Assembly (NCBI GenBank): GCA_905198835.1
Contig: CAJKDY010000004.1
Coordinates: forward strand, 1 to 64,000
DNA from: an uncultured Eubacteriales bacterium
GTDB taxonomy: Bacteria > Bacillota > Clostridia > Oscillospirales > Oscillospiraceae
Direction: 5' to 3'
Length of the DNA stretch: 64,000 nucleotides
Both the position numbers and the translations under genes were made by a program. The stretch's first letter is position 1; each line of letters opens with the position of its first letter. The notes beneath the pieces are model-generated. The model saw nothing but the letters and a program-made list of their open reading frames with translations, was not told the origin of the DNA and searched no databases. This document shows positions 60,510-64,000 of this stretch, piece by piece.

Positions 60510-61712
60510 ATGGGACTGATCAAAGCGGGCCTGGGCTCTGTGGGCGGCGTGCTGGCCGACCAGTGGAAGGAGTATTTTTACTGCGAGGCTATGCCGGAGA
60601 CGGTGCTGATGGTCAAGGGCCACCACCGCAGTTCTGGCCGCAGCTCCAACACCCGTGGCAGCGACAACATCATCACCACTGGCTCTGTGGTGGCGGTGGC
60701 CGACGGACAGTGTATGCTCATCGTGGAGCAGGGCAAGGTGGTGGAGGTGTGCGCCGAGCCCGGCGAGTACACCTACGACGCCGCCACCGAGCCCAGCCTC
60801 TTCTCCGGCCCTCTCAACTGGGAGAGCATCAAGACCGTCTTCGCCGAGATTGGCAAGCGCTTCGCCTTTGGCGGCGAGGCCCCCATGGATCAACGCATCT
60901 ACTACTTCAACATCAAGGAGCTGGTGGGCAATAAGTACGGCACGCCCAATCCCGTGCCCTTCCGGGTGGTGGACCAGCGCGCGGGCATCGACATCGACAT
61001 CTCTTTGAAGTGCTTTGGCGAGTATAGCTACCGCATTTGCAATCCCCTGCTTTTCTACAAAAACGTCTGCGGCAACGTCTCCGAGGGCTATGACCGGGAT
61101 AGCCTGGACAGCCAGCTGAAGACCGAGTTGCTCACCGCCCTCCAGCCCGCTTTCGCCAGGCTCTCCGAGCAGGGCATCCGCTATTCCGCTCTGCCCGGCC
61201 AGACCATGGCGCTGGCCGATGCCCTCAACGAGGTGCTGTCGGAAAAGTGGCGTGACCTACGGGGACTGGAGGTGGTCTCCTTCGGCATCTCCAGCCTGGT
61301 GGCCGACGAGGATGACGAGAAGATGCTCAAGGACCTCCAGCGCGCCGCCGCGTTCAAGGATCCCACCCTGGCCGCCGCCAACCTGGTGGGGGCCCAGACC
61401 GCCGCCATGCAGTCTGCCGCCGAGAATCCCGGCGGGGCCGCCGTGGGCTTTATGGGCATGAACATGGCCGCCGCTGCCGGCGGCGTCAGCGCCCAAAGTC
61501 TCTACGCCATGGGCCAGCAGCAGCCGGCCCAGAGCGCCCCCGCCGCGCCAGCGGCCACAGGCTGGACCTGCGCCTGCGGCGCGGTGAACCAAGGGAAGTT
61601 CTGCGCCCAGTGCGGCAAGCCCAAGCCCTCCGCCGGGTGGTTCTGCGCTGCCTGCGGGGCGGAGAACCAGGGCAACTTTTGCACCCAGTGCGGTGCGAAA
61701 AAGCCGGAATAA
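60510..61712 (+). CDS. SPFH-domain protein with C-terminal zinc ribbons (YdjI-like)
   Basis: 400 residues. The N-terminal two thirds match the SPFH/virion-core-like family represented by Bacillus YdjI (DQWKEYFYCEAMPETVLMVKG, IYYFNIKELVGNKYGTPNPVPFRV). A Gly/Ala/Gln-rich linker (about 295-345) leads to two zinc ribbons (CACGAVNQGKFCAQCG and CAACGAENQGNFCTQCG). No membrane segment is evident. The following two genes are YdjG- and YdjH-like, so all three probably act together at the membrane. GAGGAGAG precedes the ATG. Confidence 0.86.
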   Translation: MGLIKAGLGSVGGVLADQWKEYFYCEAMPETVLMVKGHHRSSGRSSNTRGSDNIITTGSVVAVADGQCMLIVEQGKVVEVCAEPGEYTYDAATEPSLFSGPLNWESIKTVFAEIGKRFAFGGEAPMDQRIYYFNIKELVGNKYGTPNPVPFRVVDQRAGIDIDISLKCFGEYSYRICNPLLFYKNVCGNVSEGYDRDSLDSQLKTELLTALQPAFARLSEQGIRYSALPGQTMALADALNEVLSEKWRDLRGLEVVSFGISSLVADEDDEKMLKDLQRAAAFKDPTLAAANLVGAQTAAMQSAAENPGGAAVGFMGMNMAAAAGGVSAQSLYAMGQQQPAQSAPAAPAATGWTCACGAVNQGKFCAQCGKPKPSAGWFCAACGAENQGNFCTQCGAKKPE

Positions 61713-61757
61713 GGCCGCAGGAAGACCGTTGACGTCCACGGGAAAGGAGCGGGGGAC

Positions 61758-62846
61758 GTGCCCAGCCAAGTGACCAATTACCAATGCCCATCCTGCACGG
61801 GGCCTCTGCACTTTGACAGCGCTCTGGGCAAGTTGAAATGCGACTACTGCGACAGCCAGTTCGACGTGGCCTATATCGAGGACTACTATGCCCGGCAGGA
61901 CGCCGCTGCCCAGGCCCACCAGGACGAGAGCCAGTGGGATCTATCGGGCATGAGCGACCAGTGGGACGGCGAGGTGGCGGCCTATTCCTGCCCCTCTTGC
62001 GGCGCGGAACTCTTGTGCGAGCCCACCACCGCCGCCACCGCCTGCCCCTACTGCGGCAATCCCACCATCGTACCCGGCCAGCTGGGCGGGGCGTTGAAGC
62101 CGGATCTGGTGATCCCCTTCAAGCTGGATAAGGCCGGGGCCATGGCGGCGCTGGAGAAGCATTACCGTAAAAAGCCGCTGTTGCCCAAGGCCTTTTCCCG
62201 CCATAGCCACCTGGAGGAGGTCAAGGGGGTCTATGTGCCCTTCTGGCTCTTTGACGGCGTGGCCGACGCCACCGCCAGCTACCGGGCTACCCGGGTCCAC
62301 ACCCATCGCACCGGCAACACCGAGGTCACCACCACCGAGCATTACCACATCCGCCGCGCCGGGTCCTTCCCCTTTGAAATGGTGCCCGTGGACGGCTCTT
62401 CCAAGATGCCCGACGACTATATGGACTCCATCGAGCCCTTTGACTATGGGGAGTTGAAGCCCTTTTCCACCGCCTACCTCCCCGGCTTTCTGGCCGATAA
62501 GTACGACGTCTCCGCCGACGAGAGCGCACAGCGGGCCGACCGGCGGTGCGTCAACTCCGCGCTGGAGGCTCTGCGCGGCACGGTGGTGGGCTACGCCACC
62601 TGCGTTCCCATTACGGAAAATGCCTGGCTGCGCCGGGGCAAGGTGCGCTACGCGCTGCTGCCGGTGTGGCTTTTGACCACCAAGTGGAAGGACAAGACCT
62701 TTCTCTTTGCCGTCAACGGCCAGACCGGCAAGCTGGTAGGCGACCTGCCGGTGAGCTGGGGGCGGTTTTTCGGTCTGCTGCTGGGCTCCACGCTGGGCCT
62801 GGCCGCGGTCATCACCGCGATCCGGCTGCTGGCGGGGCTTTGGTAA
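61758..62846 (+). CDS. zinc-ribbon membrane protein (YdjG-like)
   Basis: 362 residues. Two zinc ribbons at the N-terminus (YQCPSCTGPLHFD...LKCDYCDSQF and YSCPSCGAELLCE...ACPYCGNP), then a beta-rich domain (VKGVYVPFWLFDG, ATRVHTHRTGNTEVTTTEHYHI) and one C-terminal membrane segment (GLLLGSTLGLAAVITAIRLLAGL). The order matches Bacillus YdjG, which helps recruit PspA to the membrane. The start is GTG with AAAGGAG 9 nt upstream. It lies 45 nt after the SPFH gene and 14 nt before the TPM gene. Confidence 0.85.
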   Translation: MPSQVTNYQCPSCTGPLHFDSALGKLKCDYCDSQFDVAYIEDYYARQDAAAQAHQDESQWDLSGMSDQWDGEVAAYSCPSCGAELLCEPTTAATACPYCGNPTIVPGQLGGALKPDLVIPFKLDKAGAMAALEKHYRKKPLLPKAFSRHSHLEEVKGVYVPFWLFDGVADATASYRATRVHTHRTGNTEVTTTEHYHIRRAGSFPFEMVPVDGSSKMPDDYMDSIEPFDYGELKPFSTAYLPGFLADKYDVSADESAQRADRRCVNSALEALRGTVVGYATCVPITENAWLRRGKVRYALLPVWLLTTKWKDKTFLFAVNGQTGKLVGDLPVSWGRFFGLLLGSTLGLAAVITAIRLLAGLW

Positions 62847-62860
62847 GGGGGGCGGCAGAG

Positions 62861-63721
62861 ATGAAAAGACGTTTTGCCGCGGCGCTGCTGCTGGTCCTGG
62901 CCCTGGTCCTTGGCCTTGCCGTTCAGGCCGCGGAGCCGACGGAGCATATCCTGGACCTGGCGGAGCTTTTGGACGACGACCAGCGCGACCAGCTGGAACG
63001 GCAGGCCCAGAACATTGAGGCGGCCTACGGCTGCGGGCTCTACATCGTCACAGTAGACGACTACCTGGACTATGCCGATCAGCCCTTTGACGCCGCCACG
63101 GTCATCTATACCGCCAACGGCTTTGGATATGGCGAGGACCGGGACGGGCTGGTGCTGCTGCTCAGCATGGACGAGCGGGACTTTGCCACCGCCCTCTACG
63201 GCCCCTGGGCCCATACCGCCTTCTCCGACTACGCCTTGGAGCAACAGGAGGGGGAGTTTCTGGACAATTTCCGCTATGATGACTGGTATGGCGGCTTTGC
63301 GGACTTTTTGACCACCTCGGAGCAGTGCCTGGCCGCCGCGGCGGCGGGTACGCCGGTGGAGCGGCCCACGGCCACATCGGCCCCGGCCCAGAGCCAGCCG
63401 GTGCTCCAGGGGACCCACCCCGGCAGCAAGACTCTGACTGTGACCACGGGGCTGAAGGTCTTTTTGCAGGATCTTCTCATTGCTCTGGCGCTGGGGCTGC
63501 TGATCTGCTTTGGCCTCAAGCTGGGGATGCGCTCGGTGGAGGCCAGGACCACCGCCAGAGGGTACATGCGCACGGATGAGAGCCAGCTCACCGAGCGCTT
63601 TGATCAGTTTACCCACGCCACCCAGACCCGGCGGGTCATCCAGTCCAATGTCAACCGTTCTTCCGGCGGCAGCGTCAGCCATCACTCCGGCGGCTTCTCC
63701 GGCCGAAGCGGAAAGTTTTGA
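62861..63721 (+). CDS. TPM-domain membrane protein (YdjH/YgcG-like)
   Basis: 286 residues. A signal peptide (MKRRFAAALLLVLALVLGLAVQA) precedes a TPM domain (ILDLAELLDDDQRDQLERQAQNIEAAYGCGLYIVTVDDY, DGLVLLLSMDERDFATALYG), a low-complexity Ala/Thr/Pro linker, one membrane segment (about 200-220) and a basic cytoplasmic tail ending SHHSGGFSGRSGKF, the Gly/Ser-rich end common in this family. It completes the YdjI-YdjG-YdjH-like module. Confidence 0.85.
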   Translation: MKRRFAAALLLVLALVLGLAVQAAEPTEHILDLAELLDDDQRDQLERQAQNIEAAYGCGLYIVTVDDYLDYADQPFDAATVIYTANGFGYGEDRDGLVLLLSMDERDFATALYGPWAHTAFSDYALEQQEGEFLDNFRYDDWYGGFADFLTTSEQCLAAAAAGTPVERPTATSAPAQSQPVLQGTHPGSKTLTVTTGLKVFLQDLLIALALGLLICFGLKLGMRSVEARTTARGYMRTDESQLTERFDQFTHATQTRRVIQSNVNRSSGGSVSHHSGGFSGRSGKF

Positions 63722-63738
63722 AAGAAGGCATTATTCCT

Positions 63739-64000
63739 ATGGCAGACAACAACGATTTTCTGGGCACTGAGCCGGTGGGCCGGCTCTTGGTGCGGCTGTC
63801 CATTCCCGCCATTGCCGCCCAGGTGGTGAATCTGCTCTACAACCTGGTGGACCGGGTGTATATCGGCCATATGCCGGAAAACGGCGACCTGGCCCTCACC
63901 GGCCTCGGGGTCTGTATGTCCGTCATTATGATCGTCTCGGCCTTTGCCTGCTTTGTCAGTACCGGCGGCGCGCCCAGGGCGTCTATGGCCATGGGCCGAG
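63739..64000 (+). CDS. MATE-family efflux transporter (3' partial)
   Basis: Only the first 87 residues are in the window. MADNNDFLGTEPVGRLLVRLSIPAIAAQVVNLLYNLVDRVYIGH is the standard N-terminus of MATE transporters (first membrane helix with Pro-Ala-Ile). It begins 17 nt after the TPM gene with AAGAAGG upstream, so it may be cotranscribed. It is distinct from the complete MATE gene at 39-40 kb. Confidence 0.88.
   Translation, partial: MADNNDFLGTEPVGRLLVRLSIPAIAAQVVNLLYNLVDRVYIGHMPENGDLALTGLGVCMSVIMIVSAFACFVSTGGAPRASMAMGR

Overview
The window comes from a high-GC, probably spore-forming Clostridia genome, most likely an Oscillospiraceae member of the Flavonifractor / Pseudoflavonifractor / Lawsonibacter type. 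This is inferred from gene content rather than from a search: an SLH/InlB-repeat surface protein, a PdaB-type sporulation deacetylase, HrcA/CIRCE heat-shock control, RNase J, a meso-DAP MurE, an MraZ-led division cluster, GC-rich coding with consensus -35/-10 promoters and strong AGGAGG ribosome sites. No IS element, phage gene or CRISPR array was seen; it reads as chromosomal backbone.

Layout. 1-1.1 kb: 3' part of an SLH surface protein. 1.2-6.8 kb (minus strand): a small conserved protein, a five-gene plus PilT type IV pilus-like operon, and a transglutaminase lipoprotein. 7-12.5 kb: a c-di-GMP cluster with a BTAD transcription factor carrying a degenerate GGDEF domain, a REC/HD-GYP/GGDEF protein, PdaB and a membrane GGDEF protein. 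12.5-17.7 kb: a UvrA-family protein, an amidohydrolase and an ECF sigma/anti-sigma pair with a visible ECF promoter. 17.9-23 kb (minus): ferritin, a secreted DUF4358-like protein, RpiB, a PHP phosphatase and a PMT mannosyltransferase. 23.2-28 kb (minus): hrcA-grpE-dnaK-dnaJ behind a perfect CIRCE. 28.5-31.8 kb: RNase J and MnmE. 31.9-34.8 kb: a TrpXYZ-type ABC transporter, followed by tRNA-Arg(CCG). 35-38.4 kb: divergent MFS/AraC pair and two small related envelope proteins. 38.5-43.1 kb (minus): mutY-tdk and radical SAM-MATE-xpt. 43.4-56.2 kb: the dcw cluster mraZ-rsmH-ftsL-pbp-murE-mraY-ftsW-murG-murA-ftsQ-ftsZ, without murF or murD. 56.3-64 kb: a Cache/GGDEF receptor, a secreted transglutaminase, an SPFH/zinc-ribbon/TPM module like Bacillus YdjI-YdjG-YdjH, and the start of a MATE transporter.

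Three observations stand out. (1) Four copies of a roughly 110-130 nt intergenic element (24357-24476, 28103-28229, 41371-41480, 51569-51688) share short invariant blocks but keep their stems paired through compensatory changes, which looks like an undescribed structured RNA or palindromic repeat family; it sits inside both the dnaK and dcw operons. (2) murG has no ATG/GTG/TTG in front of its essential glycine-rich loop; the only well-placed start is an ATA codon behind a good Shine-Dalgarno. (3) The BTAD regulator has lost its GGDEF catalytic motif (SLSQF) but keeps the RxxD c-di-GMP inhibitory-site motif in exact register with the active GGDEF protein next door, suggesting a c-di-GMP-responsive transcription factor.
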